DNA from: Lytechinus pictus
Taxonomy: Eukaryota > Echinodermata > Echinoidea > Temnopleuroida > Toxopneustidae
Assembly (NCBI RefSeq): GCF_037042905.1
Contig: NC_087258.1
Span: forward strand, 2,805,001-2,869,000
DNA length: 64,000 bases
Reading direction: 5' to 3'
The notes under the pieces were generated by a model. That model was not told the origin of the DNA. It made no database searches and saw nothing but the letters and a program-made list of their open reading frames with translations. Position numbers and translations under genes: made by a program. Positions 13,701 through 26,300 of the stretch are shown one piece after another. Every line of letters starts with the position of its first letter. Position 1 is the stretch's first letter.

Positions 13701-16700
13701 TACATGTATAAGGAGATGCGTAAGAAAAAAAATGTGGCTAATTATGTTCCCCTTTTGTATTTATGAAATCCCATATGAGTTTTGATAGAAAAATTTGATC
13801 CAGATTTGAAATAGAGCCAATATAATTTTTTGGAAAATGTCCACTATTGCTTGGAATTGCCCACATGCTATCTGCAGTACACTCAAATATTAACTTTTAT
13901 GCTTTAGATTGTTTTTCAGCAGATATATTTCACATCAATATCAATGGATGCATTTAGTAGAGTACAATACGTCTATAACTTGTCTCATAAAACTGATTTT
14001 GCATCAATATCAATTGAGCAGATAAACTCCAATGATGAAGAAAATCAAACAACGAAAGTAAAAAAAGAAATATCAATATACATTATGTACCTCTAATCCT
14101 GGTTGATTGAAATAAAATACAAACTGTACAGCTAGAAGGACAACAATCTCCTCTGTAAGGCATTCTGTGGAAATAAAATAAAAGATTACATGTTTATATA
14201 GTTCAGTACTGACTGCACAGAAATGTTGTTAGCGCTAACAATGCGCTAACAGAGGCCCTTTTACAACCATTAATGTGGCAGCGATGCCTAATGTTACATC
14301 AATGCATTACTTACACATTGAAATAAATGTATTGACTTCACAATCCGGAAGATGTGAATGAGCTTACTGTTAGGCTAACAACATTTTTGTGCTGGTCAAG
14401 TGCATCACGGAAGAAACAATTTTAAAAGGATTTTGAATATGAAGTGAATATATTTTATAATCTATGTAATATGATAAAAGCTTGGAAGCTGACAATGCTA
14501 AGTTTCCCTCATCAATGATCAAACCATAATCAGTCCTACATTGTATCATTTACTGCAGTGGCGGACCGTGACCCGGAGGATACAAAGCGTTGGAGGGGCA
14601 CAGCATTGTTCACAAACAATACAGTGCCCCTCCAATCATCGTCTCCTCCGGGTCACGGTCCGCCACTGATTTACTGTACATAGACACTATATTTAATAAC
14701 ATCTGTATATATTTTTGTACTGAATGAGAGTGTTAGACTAGGACAGAAATGAGATGGATGGTTTATAGACAGCTTTAGAAAAATATTCATATCTCCAAGA
14801 CATGAAAATTGTAACATTTTTGTCTGGAAAACATTGAAAATATAAAGTTCTGTCATCCTCATCACCCCCCCCCCCCCCCCCACTTCCCAAAATTTTCATC
14901 TGTGTGTCCTTTACCATTACCATGTGTGAACAGAGAAGATTTTTGCAATGACAAACCTTGAATTTCGACTATTTCTTCCTCCAGAAAAAGATAACAAACA
15001 ACAATCCCAGGCAAATCCCAATACCCATAATAAAGTCCAAGGAACTCTTATGCAACTGAGGTAGTTCATGTATTTGCCTTAAGATAAGGTACATGTAGGC
15101 TTCTCCGTGTTTATACATGTATATATAAGGCATACATGTACATCCTACATTGCCCACACCCCTGTATAAGGACATACATACTGTACCTAAAGCCCTTTTT
15201 ACAATTGGTGGTGCGACTTTTTACAACCATCGCAATTGTGTGACCATATATTGTGACCAAATGATCGCACAAGCAACTGTGAAAGGTCCTAATATGAACA
15301 GTACCATTTAATCATTCACACTGCAACACACTCTGGGTCTCTGGTGATTTTCAAATCTTCTAAAGGGGGAGGGAGTATGGGGTGGTCAGGCTTAGTACTG
15401 GTGAGTGTCCTGTTTTCTGTAATATTCCCACCACTCTCATGCTGGTCAAATACATCTCGAAGACATGCTTAATTTCATGTTTTTATTTTCTTTTATTTTC
15501 TACTATCAGTTTGGTCTAATTGCCATTTGGTCTACAGTAAACTTGGTCTAATAACAACTTGGTCAATTTCCATTTAAGCTAATGCCTAGATGGTCTAATT
15601 TCAAATTCATATATTCATTATTAGCACTTTGTCAAATAGGCGTTGTAGTGTTGAGTTGACCAAGTGAATAGTAGACCAAATGGGTATGGCCCAACTGGAA
15701 CGAAACTGGGCTAAGGAAAAGTGGGGCTAAGCAATAGCCAATCACAAAAGTCGAAATTGCACTTAATCACGCTCTGTATGGTAATATCATCAATATTCAT
15801 GAGCTGTGGGATAGTCCTGGGTAAAGACGTTAACCCCGGCTAAGCAGATAGTATGGGGTTAAGGATAGTATGGGGTTAAGGAAATGCAATGTGAAAAGCA
15901 TAAAAGTGGAAATTTAACCTCTAACACCGGTATTTTGATCATTACATTGTAAATATTCTGAACATTTATATTCCTTGACTATTTATCATGCCCCCCCTCC
16001 CCCTACAAAGATGGTTGTTGAATCCGGTGACACAACATATGCTCCTGGGACATTTTCTCAATCTACAAAAAGCTACAATCGATCCTAAATATTGATTACA
16101 TCTCTTCCTGTTACACGGCCATGAATGGTACACATCATAAAATCTCCATGACAGATGGCAACAAATGAACTCACCATTAAGTGACCAGCAGAAACCGGGA
16201 GGCTTTTCTTTCTCTTCCTCTTCTTCCTTGACACCGCCCCCACCGTGTTGCATATAGGCTTCATCTTGGGGCAGTGCCGAGATGTACTCACCGGATCCCC
16301 CTCCACCTGCAGTGCAATCAAGATGGATCATATTAAAATCATATACAATAATCAATTGGACATACAACCCATACTACGATTCCTATCAATGATTGGCTAA
16401 ACCTCCAACATGTGACCAGATGCAGTACTGTCTGTCATTGTCTCAAGTATTTCAAGATTCTATATTTTTCAAATAATAAAATGCCAGAACTAACTGGATG
16501 CTAGCATGGCAGCAGACTGCTAACATAGAAGCCATGTTATTATGGTCCTCACCAGCTCAAGCTATGGTACAGAGGTCCTGAGAACAAGTGGAGCAATTAA
16601 AACTACAATGTCACAACTGCGGGTGACTTGGAAACTCCAAGGTTTGAAGTAAAGTATAGATTACTTTGGTTTAAAAAGCCATTGACAACTCCTCTGAACA

Positions 16701-19700
16701 CCTAGAGCCCAGTGTTGTAGTGCCTTGATGCTCGCCTTGGTCTTAAGGTGCTTTAACGCCTACTCTTTAAAAGCCCCTTGGACTTTGAAGTTTTGGCCTT
16801 GAGAGGGCCTTGGCCTTGGGGGCAAGAACCTTGACTACAACACTTTTAGAGCCTGGATCACTTGTGTTTTGGGAGGGCCTATGAAGTAGATGTACATACC
16901 TATGGCATCTGCAACTACATTGTGTTGGCCCATTGCTTCCTCATATCGATTGACAGCCAGAGTACCGTTACCATTAAGCAGTCTTTCTTTGACCTCCTCC
17001 TCCTCGGTCTGATTAATGCTAGCATTCTGGACGCTGCCATTGGGGAGGGCAGCATAATCCCTGAACTGCTCCCCCTCATGCTCCGAGGAACCGAGCATTG
17101 CTTCAGCTTTGGCCATCTTCTTCTGTTGCTCCAGGGTCGGGATGTCAAAGTATACGATCAGGAAGAGCAGCTGCTGCAGTCCCCACAGAATGGCCATGAG
17201 CAGCTAAAGAACATAAACAGTGAGGAAGTTTTAAAAGTAATCATTTCAAAATGTGCCAATTACTCCTAAATCATTCATAATTTAACCTCTTTTCATAGCT
17301 ACACAGGCATATAAAATTAATATTTTACGTTCGTGAGTTGTTTATTAAATACTGCCTTTAGCCCTTGACACCATTATAATAGGAAAAATTAAAAAATTTC
17401 CGTCGTTTTATCCAAGGCATATTATCAAGACTATTCCACAGAAAAAAAAACAATCAGCTTTAGGATGACCCAAATGTGAAAGTAACCTCTTTTTAGGAGA
17501 GTCCTCCATTTATTAAACCGAACTCACCCCTGGTGAGGTGTACTTGTTGACATGGAATGACCCAATGTAGAAATCACATTTCTGAAGAGCAACGTTGAGT
17601 CCTGGTCCGAAAAGCAATCCCAGCTGCCGTGTTGCCATTAAAATAGAAATGGCTGCTGCCCTCTCTGCTTCCGTCGTTGTCTGGGCGATGTGGGCAAAGA
17701 TGGCCGACCCTACCCCAGCACCAACACCTACAAAATCAGAGTGAAAATTTAAGAGCGACCAACAGTATGCAAAAAAATGACATACTTCCACAAAAAAATG
17801 ATTGATATTAATATAAATTCCCCTGTATGTTTTAAAGGTTTTTTTCATATATATACATGCATGTGCCCTCTAGACCAGGAAAAAAAATTAGATGGGGGCT
17901 TGGCAATGTTGAAACCTAAATGCTCAAAAGATCCTTGGAAAAAAGAAAATCAGCCCTACAAAATCCCCATTGACTGCGATGTTCAAGCTTTTCCAATGTT
18001 GCAGACGGTAAACCCCCCCCCCCAACAAAAAAATACCCGCTTTAGATAAACCAGAATTTCTTAAAATATCTTTTTTTTTCTTCTATATATTACTAATTAA
18101 TTAAGAGGAGGTCAAAGGAGTAAAAAATTAAATCCAATATGCATACATATACATGTATATGGCTAACTTTGGCATTATTTCCATTTTACGATACAAAATA
18201 ATTCATCGAATATGTAGAGTATTTCAACTCAATCAAATTTATTTGGAAGATAATTTTGAAAATATATAGTCACAATAGTCAAGCCAAGAAAAACAATATT
18301 TTACAACGCTTTCCATCTAGAAGTAAGAAACTCTATCACCTACAATCCAAAAAAACTGTATTACTCTTTATAAATAATATATAAATTATCTTTATCATGA
18401 AAATATTTCTATGAGACAAGACAAACATAATACATGTATGTCAACATCAAATCTACTTACCAGCTAGAAGTCTTCCACCAAGAACAAAGTATTCATTAAT
18501 TCCAATGAAGTACAGAAGGTTTCCTGAGAGTAAAATGGATAAGAATCAAAAGAAAATGGTAATAAACACAGGACTAGCCTTCATCTACAGGTGGTAATAG
18601 TTGCTTTGTTTCCATATCCCTCCCTTTTTTTTAAACCAAAATCTGGTCAATTGACCACATTTGTGGTGTAAACTTTGATATATGTTTGATGCAGAATCTA
18701 AAACATCACCAAAGTACATGTATATATATATATAAAAAAAAGAACAGAAAAAAAAATCTGCATGATCTGAGCCCGTTCTTAATGTACTATTACTGCTTAG
18801 TACATGTATGTCTCATTCAATTGATGCTATTTATAGTTGCTAAAACAAAAATAACTATCAAAATCTCTATAAAACTGGCAATGCACAAAACGGCACAATA
18901 CTTTATATTAATGATACCTTTTGAGTATTTGATGGTCATATTTTAAAATCTATCATTTTTAACACGACATGAAAATCTACTTCAACAAAACTGTCACCAT
19001 TTTACTTAACTAAAAGTCTATGAAATTTTTTTATTCTAGAGTGCAAAATGGTTTCTTCATGCTCATGAACAATATTCACCTGCAATTTCCCACATGTTGG
19101 CAAAGATAATCATCATTTTTGTTTTGTGTGTCCTGTCATACCAGACACCATAGACCGGTGCGACCAATACACCAGAGAGGGAGAAGGCCGACAGGACAAT
19201 GCCGTAGAAGAACTGCTTGGTATGAAATTCATTCTTCAGGTAGTCGTTGAGAGTTGGTAGAATCACAGCTACATGTATGAATATTTATGAAGAAAAAATA
19301 GGAAGAATTGTATCAAGGTGTGTCATATACATGTACATAGTACAAAACACATATTTTGGCTTTGTAAGTAAACATTTGATGGGCAACAAATGAAGTCATT
19401 ATACAAAATGTAACTTATTCAATTGAAACATGCAGTAAGAACTGCTTTTTATAAAATATATTCTTCACAAAGTCATTGTATCTCAAAATAATCTTTTGCA
19501 AAAGAGCAATTTTAAAGACCAACAATTGTGAATGCTAAAAGTAACTTTCATTTATTATTATTTATCAATTATTCTTCTGTCATTAAAAATTAGATTAAGC
19601 TTATTAAATAGAGCTTTACTATATGTTAATAATCGACAGTGTTATCAGACAAACCACTCTTGAAAATAATGTTGGCAAATACATCTGCAGACATTTTGCA

Positions 19701-22700
19701 AACAGTACTGTCTGAAATGAATCAACTGTACATGTACATGTATGCATATAAAATGCACAATAAAAAAATGTTTCAATGAATCCAGCAGTGGCATTGGCCA
19801 ATCAACTACATGCAATTGATTGGGCCCACAATTATTGTTTAAAACAATGTAAAAACTACTTACAAATAATATTCATAAAATCTGTTGTGAATATTCATAA
19901 AAAGAATATAATTTGACACATTTTCTATAAAGTACATGTATGCATGCTAACATGGTATCAGGCACAGATGGTAAAATATTTAATTATGAGCAGGCATTAG
20001 AACATTAAAGATAAAAAGTGGAATCTTTATAAACTTGTTTTTCAAGTAACTCCATACAGTCCCTCTATAATAAAATAATAATGTAGGCATTACAGTACAA
20101 GAGACTATAATTATTAGGATGCTTCTTTATGTTGGAAGAGGATTAGGAAATAGGATAAGATTAGTACAGATCTTGTCACTATGGGTGTATTTAGATCACC
20201 TTGATTCTCTTATCAAGAAATTTGCCCCAATCACAAAATACCAGGAAATTTTGACAGTTTGAAAGCAAAATAATTGTAATTTCCCTGAAAGAAAAGGCCA
20301 AATGAATATTAGCTAATTGCTGAAATTATGAGAACTTGCAGGTGACTGCCTGCAAGTTGCAACTCAATTGCAAAGGCCTGCACGGAACTATGTGACAGTG
20401 CCTTTATCAAACAAATATTCACCATGTCAGAGCAAGGTGCAGTTCTGGTATTTTATGTACAATTCTTAATTTTCATTTTAAATCCAATGAAATTCAGCTA
20501 AATGTATAAAGCTTTCAGATCACAGCCTTAAAGGGGAAGTTTACCTTGAAGAAAAGTTTGTTGTAAAAAATAGCAGAAAAATAATAATAAATATTGATGA
20601 AGGTTTGAGGAAAATCCAATTAAAGATTATTAAAGAAAGTTATTAGAATTTCAAGTTTTGGATTTGTGACGTCACAAACGAGCAGATGCCCTGGTATATT
20701 ATGTAATAAAATGCATAAATTTTAACTTTTTAATGGTTCGTGATGACTTATTTTTGTTTTCTGTTTAGGAACAGGAGTGAAATGATCTGTAATACTGAAG
20801 GTACAGTAAAAACCATTTTAAATTTTCTGAGAAAATGACATTTCATTGAGTTTTTATTACCATGCCCGTATGTAGGAAAGCTGCTCGTATACATGTACAT
20901 ACATGTATGATGTCACAAATCAAATAATTAAAATTTTAATGACTTTTTTATTCTTTGATGGATTTTTCTCAAACCTTTTGGCAATAGTTTTGTATTACTT
21001 TTTCTGCTATCTTTTTTACAATAAACTTTTTGTCAGGGTGAACTTCCCCTGTAAACAGGCTTTATAAGGAGCAAAATATTTGTACAAAAGTTTCAATACC
21101 ATCTGTTAAATCTCTAATCACATGTCAAGTACTCACAACTTATCAAAATAAATGGAGAGCTATTGTTGGATGTTGGTTTCAGTTTGGAATTGAATTGACA
21201 GAGAGACCATGTGATCATATAGACCAACCTTAATGACTCATAGGGTCGACTGCATTAAATAAAAACCAATTGATGTATCCTGGCAATGGAATGAATTGAT
21301 TGAAAGTTTTGAAAAAACTTACACTTTTGTATGTAATTGATGCTAAATAGTTTGGTACTGTATAAAGTACATTAGGACTACATGTATGTAACAGGTGTCT
21401 GTGTGGTGAGACTAGACAAATACATCCAGCTCATGAATGCAGGTACACAATACACAAAAGGTGGCGTGAGATTCAAAATCGCTAGCTCAGCAGCCACCCA
21501 CGGCGCCCGCGACAACTACTCACTGGGCTAAGATTTCCCGTAAATTGCTTTCACATTGCCAAAATACCTGCGACCTTGGAAAAATCCCCGCGAAAGTTCT
21601 CGTAATTTTGACAAGTACATGTACCTACTATTTAGTGGGTATTTTCTTTTGGGGAGATTACGCGTAATTCGCTTTCACATTGCCAAATTATCTGGTATTT
21701 TCTGATCGGGGTAAATTTCCCTATCTAAAAATACCTGGAACTGACGAACTTCGAGGCGGTCTGAAACCACCTATTTCTGGTTCATGGCCTAATAACTGTT
21801 GACATGGTGACATGATATTTGCTCCTGTAACAACTACTCAGGGATTTATTTTCATTATTAGGGTTAGGGTAGGGTAAGGTATAGTGTTAAATCCATGATT
21901 GAAGTTACTTTTAGTCATTTGATTAGTGTGGGCGGAATTTATAGCGGAGCAATTTTCGCTGGAGCAATTGTCATGGAATTGTTGAGGAAAACCCCAGAGA
22001 ATCATGAACTAAAGTCTACATGTACATAATGTAATGTACATCGGAAATTTTATTTCTGATTGGACAAACTTTCCTGCATAGAAGCTAGGGAAATATATGA
22101 AGATGAATTTTAAGTGGTCTATGTCATGGGCAGGGTGCGACATAAGCGCTTGCCCGATTGTCCGGGGCAAGTAAAAGTTAGAGTCGGGCAAGTGTTTTGA
22201 AGTAAAGACAGAAACTACTTGCCCGAATCGGGCAAGCAAAATTCTCACTGTGAAATGAAATTTTACAAAGTTTCCCCATACTTCACACGCAAAAATACAG
22301 AAGAGAGAGAGAAAAAACAAAGTTAACTTCCTCAAGCCAGTTTGCAACATTTTTTGTGATCTACACACAGAGTCAGCATACATACATGTGGCTGGTGTGC
22401 CCAGCCTCCAGCCTGTGTGGCAGGCATGCATGGATCTCCATGCACACATGTACTATCCCCGATCAAACTCTGAATCGAAGTGAACAAGCTCAAATGAAAA
22501 ATAGTTTTTCCAACAAAATAATCACAAAATCGGCGGGATTTTTTTATACTTCTATGGATTCTCAGATTACTAATTTGGTGATGTGATCGGAGGAGCAAGT
22601 TATTGAGTTTTCATAAATACCGGTAGTTTCAGCCGTTGTTTTGAGTGTTGTTGTGATCGGTGTAGTGGGAATGCCGCGACGATTGATTTGATTTTAAGTT

Positions 22701-23295
22701 TGTCAATGTTTCTCTGTGAAATTTTATTCAATTCCAACGTTTATTTTTCCAACAATTTTCTAAATATATTTTAAACAAATATCAGCAAGATTTTTGTTAG
22801 ATGATTGCATTTTTTGTTTTGTTTCAAATTTGAGTTTTCTTCCTCTTTCCTTAATCCTTACTTGCTACCTTCCTTTCTTTCTTTCATTCTTTTCTATCCT
22901 TTTTTCATCCTTTTATCTTTCCCACTTGCCTTTTTTTGTTCCATCTATCTTTCTTTTCAATCTTTTCTAGCTTTCTTTCCTGATCTTTTTTTCTCTCTCT
23001 CTCTTTGTTCATTTTCTTACATGTACTTTCCTTCTTTTTTAAATTTCTTCATTTTTTCTTTCCTCTAATTTTCCTTTGCTTCCTTCTCCCTTCCTCCCCT
23101 TTATAGTTACTTTTTGTTCTTTCTTTCCTTCCTTCTTCCATTATTTTCTTCTTTTTTAATTCTCTCTTCACTTCATTCTTTCCTTCCAATAAAGTTTCAT
23201 CCTTTCTTTCATTCCTCATTTTCTTCTTTCCTTCTCTTTTTCCTACTTTCTTTCCTTTTTTTTTGCTATTTTCTTCCTTCCTTCCTGTTTTCCCC

Positions 23296-23390
<95 letters not shown>

Positions 23391-26300
23391 TCGTTCTTTC
23401 TTTCTCCCTCCCTCCCTTCTTTCCTTTCTTTTCTTTCTTTCAAAAAATGAAGGAAATCTTTTTTCCTTCATTCTCTTTCATCCCTTTCTCTTACTTTCTT
23501 TCCCCCCTTTTTTGTATTTCTTTCCATTCTTTCTTTCACCCATTAATTCATTTTCCCTTCTTTTCCTGTTATTTTCTTTCCCTTTTTCTTTATTAATTTC
23601 AAAGAATGAAGGAGACCTTTTTTCTTTCCTTTATTCTTTCTTTCTTCTCCATTCATCTCTTTTCTTTCCTTTTTTTCTTTCTCTCCTTCATTCTTTCCTT
23701 CATTTTCGTCCACCTTCCCTTTATCTTTCTTTCTTTCCTTCTTTATTTCTTTCTCTCTTCCTTCCTTACCTTCCTTTTTATTTTGTGTCATGGTCATATA
23801 CAAAGCACATCAAAATATATGAGAGAGAAAATTAATCAAATGGCGTATTGACACCAATTTCGGTCATAGGAGGTAAAATAACTTACAAAAAATATATTAC
23901 AAAGTGCAATAGTTCACGTTAAAAAGAGAGGAAAGGGGCAATGGTATATAAAACAGTAGTACTTTCTTTTGAAGCGGTAAAACATTATTTTGAAGGATTT
24001 TTTTCGGGCAAGTGAAATGTATTTTCGGGCAAGTATTTTCCAACTATTTAGAAATTCACTTGCCCAACCGGGCAAGTGCTTCTAAAAAGTTATGTAGCAC
24101 TCTGGTCATGGGTTTCATTTTGGGATTACACGTTTGGGACACCCTTTGGTTGAATAGCACACTAGTGGTAAATAACCTAGCCCACTCGCATGGGAGATGC
24201 AACCCAGTTTGTTTCAGGATAGTCCATTCATATCATCAGACAATAACAATGAACACTTTTCACATGCATGTACCATAGCTCACATGGTCTATATCAGTCC
24301 AAATTCACAAAATCTGATATTACGTTCAACAATTGAAAGTGAAAAAGTTCCAAGGAGGCTCAGGGCAATTTTGCCCCTGTAACGCTCAAAAGAGCCCGAG
24401 AAATAAAAACAGAGCCCTAGATAATTCCCATTCACTGCAATGTTAAAGCTAAATCCAATGTTACAAATTTAGGCAGTAGGGTGTCAAAGGTAGCCCCCCC
24501 CCCCCCGAATATATATTTTTTTTTAAGATTGAACAAACATGGACTAATGACGATTGACTTACTCTGTCACAAGAAAGGTCAAAGATTTGAAGTGATTCAT
24601 TAATTAGCTCTGCATGTTATCACAATCACCAAACCGAAGTAATCTTAATAGAGAGATAAGAAAGCTAGTAGCCACTATACAAGTAGGCCTACTTTGTAGG
24701 AGATTAAAAGTTATAAATCAGTAGTTATATCATATCAAAGTCCACCTCACAAATGATGGCATGATTTACATGCATGCAATTACATGTGGTATGGACATGT
24801 AATGGGGGTCTGCATGATGTAATTGTATGACCTAATAAAACCCACAATACACCTGTACATGTATTGAATTTAAAAAATAAAAAAATTAAAAAACTTTCTT
24901 TGTGCTGGACAAAAGTGGCAGCCTCTAGAGAATAAACTTACAAAATGTGTTTGAAACACATCAAATCTGCTAATAACTACTGGTAACTGGACAGCAACGT
25001 AACATTTCTTTGCTGATTTAAGTAACAGTTTACTTATACTTAACAGTAACATTTAACTAACTCCACTGTGATTGTACCAGTAACAGAAAGCAAGAAATAG
25101 ATGAAAAGAAAAGAAACAAGCCCAAATTGAAAGCAGGCTCTTCTTATGAGTGCAACGTCTAGAGACTCAAGACTAGTACATAATTTCAAAATAATCAATT
25201 TTGAAGTAAAACACTAGTTACATACATATTGCTCGCATAGATGGGTACATGCTTCCTGATTATCAGTTGTGTTCAATGGTTTAGATTTTGAGTATAAAGC
25301 TACAAAAAAGCGATTCTAAGTTTTAATATATTCTTTTCAGATATCTTCCAGGAATTAATTTCCTATTCAAATTCAGAACTACAGTGTACATGTACATACA
25401 AGTACATCTATTTAATTTATTTGTATGTAACCAAACTTATTTATTTCCTGCTTTCAGTTCTTACATTCACTAGCTTTTTCGTAACATACACTGTACAAAG
25501 GTACACAGTGGGCAATGATGTCTTCTTAATTATAGAATTACCGGTACTAGAGTCTAGACGAGTTCTACATCATGTACTGACTGTAAAAGCCATTTTTTAT
25601 CTGTAAGGATGAATAGATTTCCCCGGGGGGGGCCACTTACATTGACGAGTGGATACCATGCGCGACCAAAAAAACACGTAAAAAGGATGTCTTTTTCAAG
25701 ATAGGGCACGTTACGTACGTAACGTGATAAGGGTGTCACAAACACAAAAATAATGAAAAAAAGGGTATTTATTTCGCTAGGAAAATTACGTGTTTAGGGT
25801 CAAATTTGCGGGGATGATAAAACAAAATTAAAATGTTTTATAAAGGATGTCCTTTTTTCCCCAACACTACGTGTTTAGAGTCCAATTTGCACGAGGTGTG
25901 AAAGGTGGGGTCGTACTAAACCAAATGATGTGTATTAAAAGGTAAAACCAACGACAGAAGGACCCGTGACAAAATATTCATGTACTTGTTTAGGGGTTCA
26001 TTTCAGGGAATACTTGCCAAGAGTATCGTTTTGTTTCCAATACTTGTTAAGGGTAGGGTTTCACACGCCAATACGTGTTAAGGGGTGCATTTTCAGAATA
26101 TAGAAAATACGTGTTTAGGGTGCTTTTCGAGACCCCATGGTCGCGCATGGTATCCACTCGTCAATGGAAGTGGCCCCCCCGGGTAGATTTCACTGGCATT
26201 TAGCTTTAATTTGAAGATCAAAACAATCCCCACAACATCACAGTAAATTACTAAGACTTTGTTCATGTTCCATGGGATATCACTATCAAACCAAGATATT

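Noticed and set aside
16862..17269. Plus-strand 135-codon frame opposite MFSD8-like exon 5
   Set aside because: It is the antisense shadow of a well-supported coding exon.
23049..23835. Long Ser/Phe/Leu and Lys/Glu/Arg reading frames on both strands
   Set aside because: They are translations of the (TTTC)n/polypyrimidine tract inside a transposon.
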